Below the pieces are notes generated by a model. The model saw only the letters and a list, made by a program, of their open reading frames with translations. It did no database searches and was not told the DNA's origin. From the NCBI GenBank assembly GCA_963693085.1, contig OY856413.1:106199501-106263500 (forward strand): a DNA stretch of 64,000 nucleotides, read 5' to 3'. Made by a program: the position numbers and the translations under genes. Positions within the stretch are counted from its first letter, which is position 1. Each line of letters opens with the position of its first letter. The stretch is from Alisma plantago-aquatica. Its lineage: Eukaryota; Streptophyta; Magnoliopsida; Alismatales; Alismataceae. Shown here piece after piece: positions 13,621 to 24,453 of this stretch.

Positions 13621-13649
13621 TTCACAACCGGATACTTGTCATGAAGAAA

Positions 13650-15138
13650 TCAGAAAAAGGATTTGTCACCTCCCTGCTCAGGGAAGAACTTACTGATGAT
13701 GGCAGGGATGTCCATCGGCGTGGCAGATGAGTCTGGCTGTTGTTGGTCTTGCTGTGACTGTTGCTGGGGAAAATCATGTTGTGGGGCTTCTGGAACTGCA
13801 GTCTCCTGGTGGGGAGGAGTCTGGAAAGACTGCGGTGTAGGGTAGTGGCCTTGCGAGATGTGCCACACATCCATCCTGTTGACCATATCATACATAGTAG
13901 TGTACTGTACACTCAAATGCTCAAACCGGGTGTCGTACTGCGCACCCATCTGGTCAAAGAGGGTGTCCATGTGATCAAATCTCCACTGCACGTAGCCGTA
14001 AAGGTGATGCATGTCCAGCATTGTCCAGTTGTACTCTGTCTGAGTACCAGTGGATGGTGGCAGAGTAGGGGTTGCTGGTGTAGGCCCTAGTGTAGAGTTG
14101 TTGACACCCCGGGTGGGTGTCTCCTCGTCAGTCTCTGGCTGTAGCTCTACCTTCCAGGTAGCCTTGTTCCTGATGTCATTCCGAGATGCATCGGGGATGG
14201 TGATGAACTGCTTCTTTGTGATAAAATCCTTGAACTTAGATGTATTGTTGTCATGTCTGGAGACCATACCACAAGAGATGAGATAGTTGATATCAACAAG
14301 GTTCTTCCCTGGTGCAGGTTCAAGGGAACCCACATCTAAACCCAACTGCATTGCAAGGATGCTTATTAGCCCGCCACACATAATGTCACCTGCCTCCCTT
14401 TCTTTTGCTTTTTTGTGTCAAGAAGCTTATTAATAATGTAGTAGCCAGAACTTATTTGTTCATTGTTCACCAAGCACCATAAGAAGAATAGATCAGCCTT
14501 TCCCACTACACCTTGGGTTTCATTCTTGGCAAAAGGTCCTTTGCTAAGAAGATGATGAATAACTCAGAAAAATGGATTGTGGATGCTTGAAGCTTGAGCA
14601 TTCCTTGCTCTATGCACTGTTTCAAATGTGATCTCAGACCAGAACAAATCGCTATTGAAAGCGGGAGGATAATCAGTGTAACCGCCGAAGTTGCATTTAA
14701 GCAAAACATAAAACCGTTGAAGATCCATATTAAACAGTTTGTCTAAAAGGTGAAAACTAATTTCTGATAACGTGTACGGCGGTGATGTGGGTCATTCTCA
14801 GCCTTGAATGTAGTGAGAAACTTGTAGACAAGGTGGGGATAGGTTTTAGTAACACGGGTGTAGAGGTAGTGTAAACCCAAAAATGTTAAATGATCTACTA
14901 CCTCATTTTTGAAACCCAATTTGGTAAGGGGTTCATCGCACATATAGTGGGAGGGCAAAACGTGCCTTGTGATGAGGAACTGGTAGTCGGTGTCCTCCTC
15001 GGGCTTGACCCTGAACTGAGTTGATGGTACAAACGTCGTAGGTGCTGGTGCAGAAGGTGCTGCTTCAGTTGCGAGAAGCACAGCAGACGAGGAAGTTGTT
15101 CCATTGCGTCGGCCTGACTTCTGTTTGATTGGTGCCAT
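13650..15138 (-). pseudogene. Athila ORF3 (env-position ORF, ATHILA ORF-1 family), broken
   Basis: This is the extra ORF that Athila elements carry after pol; its function is unproven (often called env-like from its position). It starts at 15138 with MAPIKQKSGRRNG, a basic Ser/Ala-rich leader, and runs in frame to a stop at 14743. The reading then continues in another frame through FNMDLQRFYVLL and NNEQISSGYYIINKLL to about 14390, and in a third frame from MCGGLISILAMQLGLDVG (14381) to 13650, ending in a Gln/Pro-rich tail. So there are at least two frameshifts and one more internal stop near 14570. The family assignment rests on the MCGGLI…LGLDVG block and on position. No signal peptide or convincing membrane anchor is visible. 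Confidence 0.7.
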
Positions 15139-16482
15139 TCAATCTGCAATGGTGCACGGTGTATAGATGATGCACGGTGTGCAACTGTACTGTTTGTCTT
15201 CTTCAGACAGCAATACGCACGGCGTGCAAAGTGAGTGCACGGTGTGCACCTGCAGATTTGGGGCAATCTGGAAATCTGCACAGACTGATGTGATTTTGGG
15301 TGTTGCTTCCACGTCGTCGGAGAAGAAGAAGGTAGCTGCTGCTAGATTGATGGAGAAGAAACGGCGGCGAGATGGCTGGATTCGGACGGAAATCAGCTGC
15401 TAGTTGCTGTTGAGAAGAAGAAGTATCTAATACGACTGCTAGCCGCTTCGAGATGGATGACGGCGGTAGGTTGGGTGGCGGCTACACGGCTGATGGCTGC
15501 ACGAACGGGGCTACTGCTTAGTCGACAGAGAAGCACGGAGGGTAGAAAGGTGGCGGTTGCTGGCGGTGCTGGCTTTGGAGGACGATGGCGGCAGGTAGCG
15601 GGATGCATGCGGAGCGGCCGAGATGGAGAAGGAAACCGGCGCACGGCTGATGGAACTGCGTGCGTTTTCTCTTTCTCCGGTGGTGGCAGCTCGCACGGCT
15701 TAGGGTCGGGGTGCACGGCTGCTAGGGTTGGAGTGATTAGGTCGTGCACTCCGACCCTTTTTGTCTAAATTTTATGAGTAAGTGCACGGCGTGCGTTTGA
15801 ACTGCACGTCGTGCACTTCTCTGAAGTTTGTTTTTAAAGTTCTCCCTTACGTCCAGGTGCACGACGTACATTATAGAAATTCACACCATGCAATTTTTCA
15901 AAAAGTTCACTGATTTCCATTTCCCAGGTGCACGACGTGCATTTTGTATGTGCACGTCGTGCGAATTTCCAGAAGATTTAGAGAAATTGTCGAAGACCAG
16001 GTACACGGCGTGTAGGTTTGAAATGCACAACATGCACGTTTCCAGGGAGTTGTCGAGATTTTTATTTCCCAGGTGCATGATGTACACATTGATAATGCAC
16101 GGCGTGTCAGTTTCCAGAAAATTTTTGGGTCTTCAAAACTCCATCTGCACGGCGTGCAAATTAATAACGCACACCGTGTGAGTTTCCAGAAAGTTTTCTG
16201 CAGATTCCGCATACCAGGTGCACGGTGTGCGCTGAGGATATGCACGTCGTGTCAGTTTTCAGAATATCTTTCTATTGTATTTTGTATTGAAGTGCACGTC
16301 GTGTCTTCAAAAGACACGTCGTGCACAATGTGATTTCTACAAAAAATTGCAGTCAGTCAGCAGTAAACTATGACAGATAGAGTAGAAATCAAGTCTAGAT
16401 TATTACATTCATCCATGACAGACTTATTAATGTAATTAAAGAGTGTTTTTTACTCGAAAAACTTAAAAGAAATCTATCCTAT
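15139..16482 (-). other. Leader between Athila-1 pol and ORF3
   Basis: About 1.3 kb without coding domains. It contains a GC-rich stretch (about 15290-15770) flanked by two palindrome clusters. Short frames rich in Cys, His, Thr and Arg here are by-products of the repeated TGCACG motif. Confidence 0.6.
15150..16330. repeat. TGCACGNCGTGCA near-palindrome clusters in the ORF3 leader
   Basis: Four copies at about 15150-15256 and about sixteen at 15780-16330. In the second group the pattern is modular: CCAGG, palindrome, 7-12 bases, second palindrome, then TTTCCAGAA. TTCCAGAA stands at 15967-15974, 16112-16119 and 16184-16191, and variants follow other pairs. Confidence 0.85.
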
Positions 16483-16502
16483 TGTGGGGTCAACTCCCAC
16501 GA
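16483..16502 (-). other. Post-pol hairpin of Athila-1
   Basis: GTGGGGTCAACTCCCAC forms a 5-bp stem with a 7-base loop just after the integrase stop. It occupies the same place as the perfect hairpin of Athila-2 at 41100-41117. Confidence 0.5.
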
Positions 16503-16544
16503 GGTCCTCCATTTAGAGTCGGGAGTTAGACTTCTTCTAAAACT

Positions 16545-17909
16545 TTAGGCATCTTGGAGGGAGCAAGAAGCTCCTTTCTCCACTTCTTCTCCGCAAGAGT
16601 AGCATTTGCAACGTTTTCCATTAACTTTGAAGGTTCCATCTTTGCCTTGGAGTTCTACTGCTCCATATGGAAAAATCTTTAACACTAGGAACGGGTCGGA
16701 CCACTTGGATTTCAACTTTTCTGGAAAAAGCTTTAATCTAGATTTGAATAACAATACTCTATCTCCTTCTTGGAAGTCTTTCCTGCGAATTCTTTTATCA
16801 TGCCAAGCTTTTGTTCTTTCTTTATACAACTTTGCATTCTCATATGCATCAAGACGAAGTTCTTCAAGCTCCTGTAGCTGCAAAAGACGTTTTTCTCCTT
16901 CCCTCTTCATATAAAAATTCAAGAACTTAATTGCCCACAAAGCACGGTGCTCCAATTCGAGCGGAAGGTGACATGATTTGCCATAGATCAGCTTGAATGG
17001 AGTAGTCCCAATGTTGGTTTTGTAGGATGTGCGATATGTCCATAGTGTGTCATCTATCTTTAATTCCCAATCTTTCCTTGAACTTGAAATAGTCTTTTCA
17101 AGAATGTTCTTCAGTTGCCTATTTGAAATCTCTATTTGCCCGAATGTTTGAGGGTGATAGGGCGTAGAGATCTTATGAGTCACACCATACTTTGAGAGAA
17201 GATTGTTGAATTGTTTTTCAGCAAAATGTGTGCCTCCATCAGAAATTACGGCACGTGGGACTCCAAACCAAGGGAATATAATCTTTTGAAAAAGCTTAAT
17301 TATAGATTTGGCATCTGGTGCTTGGGTTGGAATGGCTTCAACCCACTTAGATACATATTCACAAGCAACGAGAATGTATTGATGCCCGCAGGAAGATGGG
17401 AATGGTCCCATGTAGTCCGCTCCCCATACATCGAACACCTCAACCTCTAAGATAGAATTGAGTGGCATGTCGTCGCGGCGGGATATGCCTCCTGTACTTT
17501 GGCACCTACCACAAGATTTGACGAATAGATTGACATCTTTGAATAATGTAGGCCAATAGAAACCAGCTTGAAGTATTTTTGCAGCAGTCTTTTCTCCTCC
17601 AAAATATCCTCCATAAGGAGAGGCATGGCATTCAGCAATGATGTTTGGTATCTCCTCTTCAACAACACACCTCCGGATTAGCCCATCACTTCTGTGCTTG
17701 AATAGCAATGGGTCATCCCAGTAATAGAATTTTACATCATGAAAGAATTTCTTTTTTTGTTGATATGTCAGGTCCGGTGGAAGTTGTCCAGTAGCAAGAA
17801 AATTAGCGATGTTTGCAAACCATGGTGTTGGAGTGGATGACAATGTGTAGAGTTTTTCAATAGGTAAATGATCCTCAATTGGCAATAGGTCTTTAGCCTC
17901 CGTGGTCAA
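16545..17909 (-). pseudogene. Athila-1 integrase with C-terminal domain
   Basis: An open stretch of about 450 codons. The HHCC zinc domain is seen as ECHASPYGGYFGGEKTAA … CGRC, where the second His has become Tyr. The catalytic core keeps D, D and E in DYMGPF, ISDGGTHF and GQIEISNRQ. After it comes the [21 protein letters not shown] block typical of Athila, then the C-terminal GDRVLLFKSRLKLFPEKL domain. The family inserts cDNA into chromosomes. This is the best-preserved part of the element, but it is the 3' end of a polyprotein with stops upstream. Confidence 0.88.
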
Positions 17910-18362
17910 TCTAGAGAGGTGATCGGCAACAGTATTTTCAGTACCTTTCTTGTCTCAGATTTCAAGATCAAACTCTTGCAGGAGTAGTATCTAGCGAATA
18001 AGGCGTGGTTTGGCATCTTTTTTATCCAGCAAATACTTAATGGCAGCATGACCAATATATACAATCACCTTTGACCCTACCAAATATTGTCGGAACTTGT
18101 CAAATGCATATACAATTGCAAGCATTTCTTTCTCCGTGGTTGTATAGTTGATTTGTGCTTCATCGAGAGTTTTTCTGGCATAATAGATGGCATGGAGTTT
18201 CTTGTCTCTCCGCTGTCCTAGAACATCTCCCACTACATAATCGCTTGCATCACACATTAGTTCAAAAGGAGAATCCCAGTACGGAGGTTGAATAATTGGG
18301 GCTGAAATGAGAGCCTCTTTGAGTTTGGGAAAGGCTGCTTGTCAATCGTCATCAAACACAAA
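17910..18362 (-). pseudogene. Athila-1 RNase H domain
   Basis: Contains [40 protein letters not shown] and the C-terminal ADHLSRL. RNase H degrades the RNA of the RNA/DNA hybrid. Stops occur around 18350 and 17990-17950. GAVLGQ, usual in the family, is changed to GDVLGQ, and IDHAAIKYL reads IGHAAIKYL, which removes an Asp. Confidence 0.8.
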
Positions 18363-19325
18363 TTATGTATCCTTTGCAAGTAGGGAACACAACGGCTTTG
18401 CAATTTTTGAGAAATCTTTAATGAATCTTCTGTAAAAACCTGCATGTCCTAAAAAACTATGAATGTCTTTAACTGAAGATGGAGTAGACATTTTCTCAAT
18501 TGCTTCGACCTTTGCCATGTCCACTTCAATACCCTTGTTAGATACAACATGTCCTAGTACTACACTGGATTGTACCATAAAATGGCACTTCTCCCAGTTT
18601 AGCACTAGGTTAACCTTTTTACAGCGAGCTAAGACTAGAGATGGGTTCAATAAACATTGATCAAAAGAGTCACCGTACACGCTAAATTCATCCATAAAAA
18701 TCTCCATTATATTTTCAATAAAATCAGAGAATATGGCCATCATACACCGCTGAAAAGTAGCGGGAGTGTTACAAAGACCAAACGGCATACGACGATAAGC
18801 ATATGTTCCATAAGTACAAGTGAATGTGGTTTTTTCTTGGTCGGGAGGATAGATAGGAATCTGAAAAAATCTGGAATACCCATCCAAGTAACAAAAATAG
18901 GAATGTTTGGCAAGACGTTCAAGCATCAAATCAATGAAAGGCAACGGGAAATGATCTTTGCGGGTTGCCTTATTCAAACGCCTATAGTCAATACACATAC
19001 GTCAGCCGGTAACCATGCGTGTTTGTATTAACTCATCATTGCCTCCTTTAATGACAGTTGCACCCCCCTTTTTAGGTACCACGTGAATGGCACTAACTCA
19101 GGGGCTGTCACTTATGGGATAGATGATTCCAGCGTCAATTAACTTGAAAATTTCTTTCTTTACCACCTCAAGCATATTTTGATTTAGGCATCTAGGTGGT
19201 TCAACATTTGGTTTAGCATCATCTTCCATATTTATTCTATGCATACAAATTGAAGGATGAATGCATTTTAAATCTTCTATGGAATAACCAATGACGTCTT
19301 TATACAAACACAATTTGGCAAGCAA
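18363..19325 (-). pseudogene. Athila-1 reverse transcriptase with altered catalytic motif
   Basis: RT reads from CMHRINMEDDAKP through CIDYRRLNKATRKDHFPLPF, FLDGYSRFFQIPI-like YLDGYSRFFQ, MPFGLCNTPATFQRCM and FMDEFSVYGDSF. The usual motif is FMDD or YMDD; here the second Asp is Glu (codon 18687-18689), which should abolish or cripple polymerase activity. In-frame stops occur near 19098 and 19000. The preceding linker carries LPPGIRYAFLD, shared with Athila-2. Confidence 0.9.
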
Positions 19326-19334
19326 TTTATTTTC

Positions 19335-20135
19335 TTAATCATTGGTTAATTCATTATTTATTATAACAGGAGATGTGGAATTTGGGTCAAGAAATGCATA
19401 CCTTATCCCAGGTGGAAGGGCTTTTAGTTCTACATTTTTGCTTGTTGTACTTTCATCAACTTTATCTTCAACAAGTGGAGCATCTTCATTGATAGCGGCT
19501 GCTTTAGAAATAGAAAGTGCTCCAGAAATGTCAGAATTGTTGATTTCAGTTGCATCATCATCATAAAGATTAACCATCAAATAAACATCATCTTCATTAT
19601 CATTCTCAATAGGATCAATAATATCAAGCAAGCATATTATTTCAACACGTGCAGGTGCTTTCATAGCTTCATAAATAGAGAATTCCATAGCCTCTTCCCC
19701 AACACGTAGAGTGAGCTTTCCTTCCCGAACATCAACAAGACATCCGACAGTCCTCAAGAATGGTCTCCCAAAAAGAACAGGGTTGGAAGGAACTTCCTCC
19801 ATGTCAAGAACAACAAAATCACAGGGTATACATAATTTCCCGATTTGTACAAGTACATCTTCCACCATACCTTTTGGATATTTAATAGAGTGATAAGCTA
19901 ATTCAATAGCCATCCTTGTGGGCTTCAAATCCCCAAGATCTAATTATTGCCATAAGGTAAATGGAATGAGACTAATATTGGCACCGAGATCTACTAAACC
20001 TTTATCAAAAGTGGTTTCATTAATCTTGCAAGGAAGTGTAAATGCTCCCAAATCATCAAGATTTTGTGGAAGATGATTTTGAATAATAGAACTCACTCGT
20101 TCTGAAAGCATTACTGTTTCTACTTGATCAACTTT
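19335..20135 (-). pseudogene. Athila-1 aspartic protease region
   Basis: The active-site motif reads VDLGANISLIP (about 19977-20009) where the family has DLGAS; a stop follows within a few codons. Downstream, CDFVVLDMEE and PVLFGRPFLRT are the conserved second half of the fold. Proteases of this class cut the Gag-Pol polyprotein. An acidic linker follows (about 19560-19420). Confidence 0.82.
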
Positions 20136-20141
20136 TCTTCT

Positions 20142-21983
20142 TTAGGTCAAAATATCCTTTAGGAATTTAGCATAAGAAGGCATCTCAGCGATAACTTCAG
20201 CAAAAGGAAGATTTACATGCAATTTGTTCATTATGTCCATAAATTTCCTAAATTTCTGGTCTTCCTTCTTATTGGCTAATCTTTGAGGAAAGGGTGCAGT
20301 GGCTTTGAAAGAAGGTGGTATTTCAGCTTTACCTTTCTCCTTGCTACAATTTGGGGTGTTGGCCTCCTCTTCATCATCTTGCTTCATGTTCTTCTCCTCG
20401 GATGGAGAAGGTCTTTCAATCTCAGCTCCACTTCTTAGGATAATTGCATGAGCTTGTTGCCTTGGGTTCACTTCCGGTTGGCTTGGAAGAGAACCAGATT
20501 TTGGAGTCCTTTGTTGATTTAGAGCTTGTTGTGCTATTTGGCTTTCTAACATCTTGGTGTGGGTAGAAATTCCATCCACCTTTGCAGAAAGTTGCGCAAT
20601 AGCATCTTTTAAAAGCTTGTCATTCCCTCAGAGTTCCTCATTTTGTTGCATTTGTGTAGATATGAATTTTTCCATCATAGCTTCTAGAGAAGAACCTTGG
20701 GGTTGTTGTGGTTTTTGGTAACCCCTGTTGTTGAAACCCCGTGGATTTCCTTGACGGTTTGCATGTTGCTATTGTTGTTGTCCTTGCTGGAAGTTTTGAG
20801 TGTTGCTTGCATTCCGGTAAGAGAAATTAGGATGATCCCTCCATCTAAGATTGCATTGGTTGGAATAAGGATTGTATTGTTTTTTTCCTTGCATCCTAAC
20901 TGCATTAACCTGTTCAAAGTTTCCTTCCATTGCATTAGGGGCAAAACATGAAGAAGAAGTATGTCCTGCATTACCACAAGCTTCACATGTTGCTTCAACG
21001 GATTGAATTGGAAAAGTAGTCATCTTCTCAAATTTCTGTGTAAGCACATCTAGTTTTGTAGCAATAAGATCAACAACATCAATAGTGTGTTTTCCTCCTT
21101 GTTTTCTGGTTGAAGAGCTTGCTGTAGAGGTTGATTTTGCCCCTCTATCTCCTCCCCTTTGGAAGTGATTGAGTGATATATCTTCAATGATATCATAACC
21201 CTCTCTATAAGACTTGATCATTAATGCACCACCAGCTGCGGCATCTAAAGTCAACCGGGTATTGTAAAACATTCCATTATAGAAGGTTTGAAGCAGAAGC
21301 CAGTTTGTCAAACCATGGTGCGGGAAAAGGCGTTGAAGATCATTGAACCATTCCCATGTGTCATATAGGGTTTCTCCTTCACTCTGAGAGAAATTGGTGA
21401 GTTGGTTCCTCAAATGGGTTGTCTTGTTTGGCGGAAAGTACTTTGCAAGGAAAGCATTAAGGAGTTGGTCCCAACTTCTAATTGACTTCTTGGGAAGAGA
21501 CAAAAGCCACGCCTTGGCTCTATCTCTTAAGGTGAAACGAAATAACATAAGTCTAATCCCATCAACAGACACTCCATTAATCTTGAAAGTATTCAGATAT
21601 TTCAGGAATTCTGCAACATGAAGACTTGGGTCTTCATTGGCTGTACCTCCAAAACGATTCTGCTGTATCATTTGCATCATAGAAGGAGCAATTGAAAAGT
21701 TATTTGCTTCTACAGCAGGTAAGTCAATGGCTCCACAAATGTTTGTGGCAACTGGCATCGCGAAGTCTTTTAAAGGATGATCGTCCTCCATGGATGAAAT
21801 GCTTGGTGTAACTACTGCAAAAGATGAAGAAGACGGTGGTGGTGGAGATGGTGGTGGTGACGGTGAAGTACCTCCCAATAGTGATTGTTCCACTCTTCTT
21901 GTTCTTCTCAAACTTGAAAGAGTTTGCTCTATTTCAAGGTCTAACAAAGTGGATGTTTGAAGACCTCGTTGTGAGTGACGCAT
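20142..21983 (-). pseudogene. Athila-1 gag
   Basis: Starts at 21983 with MRHSQRGLQTSTL and carries a retrotransposon gag domain (LFRFTLRDRAKAWLLSLP … SWDQLLNAFLAKYFPP … EGETLYDTWEWFNDLQRLFPHHG), a Ser/Pro-rich N-terminal stretch and one zinc-knuckle-like CEACGNAGHTSSSCF. A TAG at 20769-20771 interrupts a Gln-rich segment and a TGA lies near 20628; the frame then runs on to IAEMPSYAKFLKDILT at 20142, the gag-protease junction block also seen in Athila-2. Both stops are one C-to-T change from a sense codon. Gag packages element RNA in a cytoplasmic particle. Confidence 0.88.
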
Positions 21984-22110
21984 ACAATCTGAAAAATAAC
22001 AAGAGAAATTAAGAACACAACTAAGAGGTATATGGAAATTTGAAAATTATGAGTGATGATCTAGTCTCGAATACTAAATAGTACTTATTACTCTAATTAA
22101 ATTACCGTAG

Positions 22111-22133
22111 CTCCCCAGCAACGACGCCAAAAA
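22111..22133 (-). other. Primer-binding site of Athila-1 (tRNA-Asp type)
   Basis: On minus it reads TTTTTGGCGTCGTTGCTGGG, two bases from the LTR end. It differs by transitions from the usual TGGCGCCGTTGCCGGGG, the complement of the plant tRNA-Asp 3' end. Confidence 0.8.
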
Positions 22134-22135
22134 CT

Positions 22136-22809
22136 TATTGGTTGTTTACACTAACGAAGTTCAATCCAAGGATAGTTTACTCAACTTAACCAAACTCCGC
22201 AAGTATACGGAGGTAGTATAGTTGAGGTCGAACACAAGGAGATTAGCTGACTTAATTGAGTGCAACAGTACTAAAGTTCAACAATCTAGACCGATGTTAA
22301 AGAGTAGAGAAGATTTGTCTAAAAGCATAAAATTCAGATGTTAACTACAGTAAATTCAGATTCTAACTAGCAAGCAAAAACCGCAAAAAGAAGTTCGATT
22401 TCAGAATTATTAGGAATCTTGGACATTAGGATTTCATCCACATATCATAGCAATCAAGGGAACACAATAATTTAAACATACATAAGGTCATGTTTCAAGA
22501 AAAACTTGTGTTACATTTCACCTCCCGGTGCAAATGCAACGATCATAACTCAAAACAACACTCTCGTGTATAAATTTCATTTTTTATCACAAACAGTTCC
22601 TCAACTCATTCCTCTCTACTCTCGTAGAAGAGGAAGAGTTGCCAAGAAGAGCACCTCCATACATTTCTACTTATCTTCTCAGATCAAGCAAGAAGGCAAA
22701 AAAATTACACATAAGGTGGCCAACAATACATGCAAGAAAAAGAGTAAACTGACACTTTCATGGTTAGGAAACAAGAAACAAATGTATTTAGTACGAAATT
22801 ACTTGTTCC
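22136..22809 (-). repeat. Athila-1 right LTR (5' LTR), proximal part
   Basis: Aligns with 10814-11490 of the left LTR up to TTGTTCC, where Copia sequence begins. On minus its end is AACCAATA instead of AACCAACA. Confidence 0.9.
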
Positions 22810-23506
22810 TACACCCAAATGTGTGCAAAATATACCATTTATCTTTTTCTCCTCACAACACCTCTGTCGTTGTAGGGAATCAGACACACAGTTGTGCTCT
22901 TGCATGTTGTCGCTGCAACCGCTGACTGAGCCGCCTCTACTCCTGACGAGGTTGTGTACCTCGCCTGCCTACCAAAGAACTCTCTCTGTCTGAGAGAGCA
23001 AACACGTCATCCGCTGAACGGACAGACTGATGTAGTAGTCGTTGTCGCAACACCAACATAGTGCCACCAACTGATGTGCGCCTTCCGCTGCTCAGATCTG
23101 CCGTCGTAGTTGATGCACCACCAATGTGTCGTTGACTGTCAGTCACTACTTCGCTTCAAGGCAAAGTCACTGACCCTCTCTTACCAAAAGAGAGCACCAC
23201 CAGTTGTTCTTATTTTCTGGCTCTTCTACTACAGAAGGCACCAACAACAAACAACTGATGTGATCACACACCAACCACTGGGATGATCTCCATGGCCTCT
23301 CCCAGGACCTCTATTTATAGGCTTCCGGTACATGTAGTAACAATTAAGAATCTCACTTCAATTCATAGTCCAATTCTTAATCCACTTCCAAAGTTACAAA
23401 TAGAGAGCCATCTTCTCTACTATTAGATTTAACTCCTACTAGGATTGGCAACACAAACCAACTCCCAAATACAATTAACGCCGGAGTCCTATTCCTTTTC
23501 CCAACA
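22810..23506 (-). repeat. Copia LTR, truncated at its 3' (U5) end
   Basis: On minus it starts TGTTGGGAAAAGG at 23506 and matches the split plus-strand Copia LTR (28336-28738 with 58600-58911). It stops at GGGTGTA, whereas the other copy goes on for about 220 bp of U5-like sequence. The left junction with Athila-1 is therefore a break, not a natural LTR end. Confidence 0.82.
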
Positions 23507-23511
23507 CACAC
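23507..23511. other. Candidate target-site duplication of the Copia LTR (CACAC)
   Basis: Reverse complement GTGTG matches 59130-59134, just past the other end of the split Copia LTR. The sequence is low-complexity, so on its own it is weak evidence. Confidence 0.5.
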
Positions 23512-23667
23512 AATGGTCAATATATCTACAATTTCCATGTTTGCTTCCTCATGTGACTTAGCTGCTGCTAGACTGTCCTTGACGCTATTGTAAACGTGTC
23601 TCTGTCTGAATCCTCCGTTTCTGTTTCCAGTACCCGTGTGTATACCATTTCTCTGTCACGAAATCTG

Positions 23668-24348
23668 TTAGGAAGATCCACGACTTGTCCACGACGCCCT
23701 ACGCGGCAGCCACATCCTCACCGGAGAACCGGACGGCTTGATGCACTTGCACTCCAAAATGGTGTCGAGCTTGGGCGACCACGGGGATGACCGGAGGCCC
23801 AACGAGCTCGTCATAGTGCTTCCTCAGCTCCAGTGTGCTACACAATACTGGATCACTATCCTCGTTGGCGGCGGCACCCTTCCTATCCTCCCCAGCATTC
23901 CCTCTAGCCACCGCCATCGTCAAGAAATCCACGGCTATCTTGATGACCGTCTCCCCCTGTGCCGTCTTCACACGCTCGAACGGGTTGATGCCGCCCTCAC
24001 CGAACGGTGACGCCCGTGGGCTCCCTGCGTCCGGGCCGGCAACCAGTAACGCGACGGACGACGCCGTGAGGACCCCACATGGCGGTATCCGGTCAGCAGG
24101 GACGAGGAGGTATGTCTCCCCCGGTGAAAGCTCATCCTCGGGGAACAGCTTGGGCACGGGGCGGCCGATGTAGAAGGACCCAGGGTGACAGATTTTGTAG
24201 GCTGGGAATTCGGCCAGGAGCGCCCCAGCCACGACGGGGTGTGAGGATGCAGCAGGAAAAGTCCTGGTTCGCCGCCCCAGAGGAGCACATTGATCGTGCA
24301 GCCGCTTCTGCATCTCCCGGCGAGGCACGGCGAGAGGGCGTTACCCAT
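23668..24348 (-). pseudogene. PADRE (DUF4228) domain gene with two compensating frameshifts
   Basis: Starts at 24348 with MGNALSPCL, a typical N-myristoylation-like start of this plant-specific family, then VLLWGGE. The frame shifts near 24230, and the family core AEFPAYKICHPGSFYIGRP, EDELSPGETYLLVPADR and VLTASSVALLVA follows, with KIAVDFLTMAV and ELRKHYDELVG. A second shift near 23785 returns to the first frame, giving the canonical C-terminal SPWSPKLDTILE and a TAA at 23668-23670 (226 codons from the start). PADRE proteins are linked to stress and pathogen responses; the biochemical role is unknown. Coding GC is far above the surroundings. The two shifts cancel, so a sequence error or a recent pseudogene are both possible. 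A Copia LTR lies 160 bp past the stop, and the gene lies within the inverted block. Confidence 0.82.
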
Positions 24349-24443
24349 ATAGCGCAGGTGCAAGAACAATAGATAGAGGATATGGCGCGAGAGGATCAGG
24401 TGTCTGAAACAAACTTGTTACGAGGAAATGGGTGGGGGTTGAC

Positions 24444-24453
24444 TATATATATA
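24444..24453 (-). promoter_or_regulatory. TATA box of the PADRE gene
   Basis: Minus strand GATATATATATAGTC, about 95 bp upstream of the ATG. The spacing fits a short 5' UTR. Inferred from position only. Confidence 0.5.

Larger units (their letters stand above)
10814..22809 (-). mobile_element. Athila-1, Ty3/Gypsy Athila-lineage retrotransposon (main body)
   Basis: Minus-strand element: 3' LTR (10814-12524), polypurine tract, ORF3 (13650-15138), a palindrome-rich leader, integrase, RNase H, RT, protease and gag, tRNA-Asp-type primer site (22111-22133) and the first 674 bp of the 5' LTR. The rest of that LTR is at 26101-27112 in flipped orientation. Domain order PR-RT-RH-INT and ORF3 after pol identify the Athila lineage. 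It lies inside LINE ORF1 with a 5-bp target duplication. Many stops and lost catalytic residues show it is dead. Confidence 0.92.

Noticed and set aside
23738..24372. Plus-strand frames over the PADRE gene
   Set aside because: They are GC-rich antisense shadows of the minus-strand gene.
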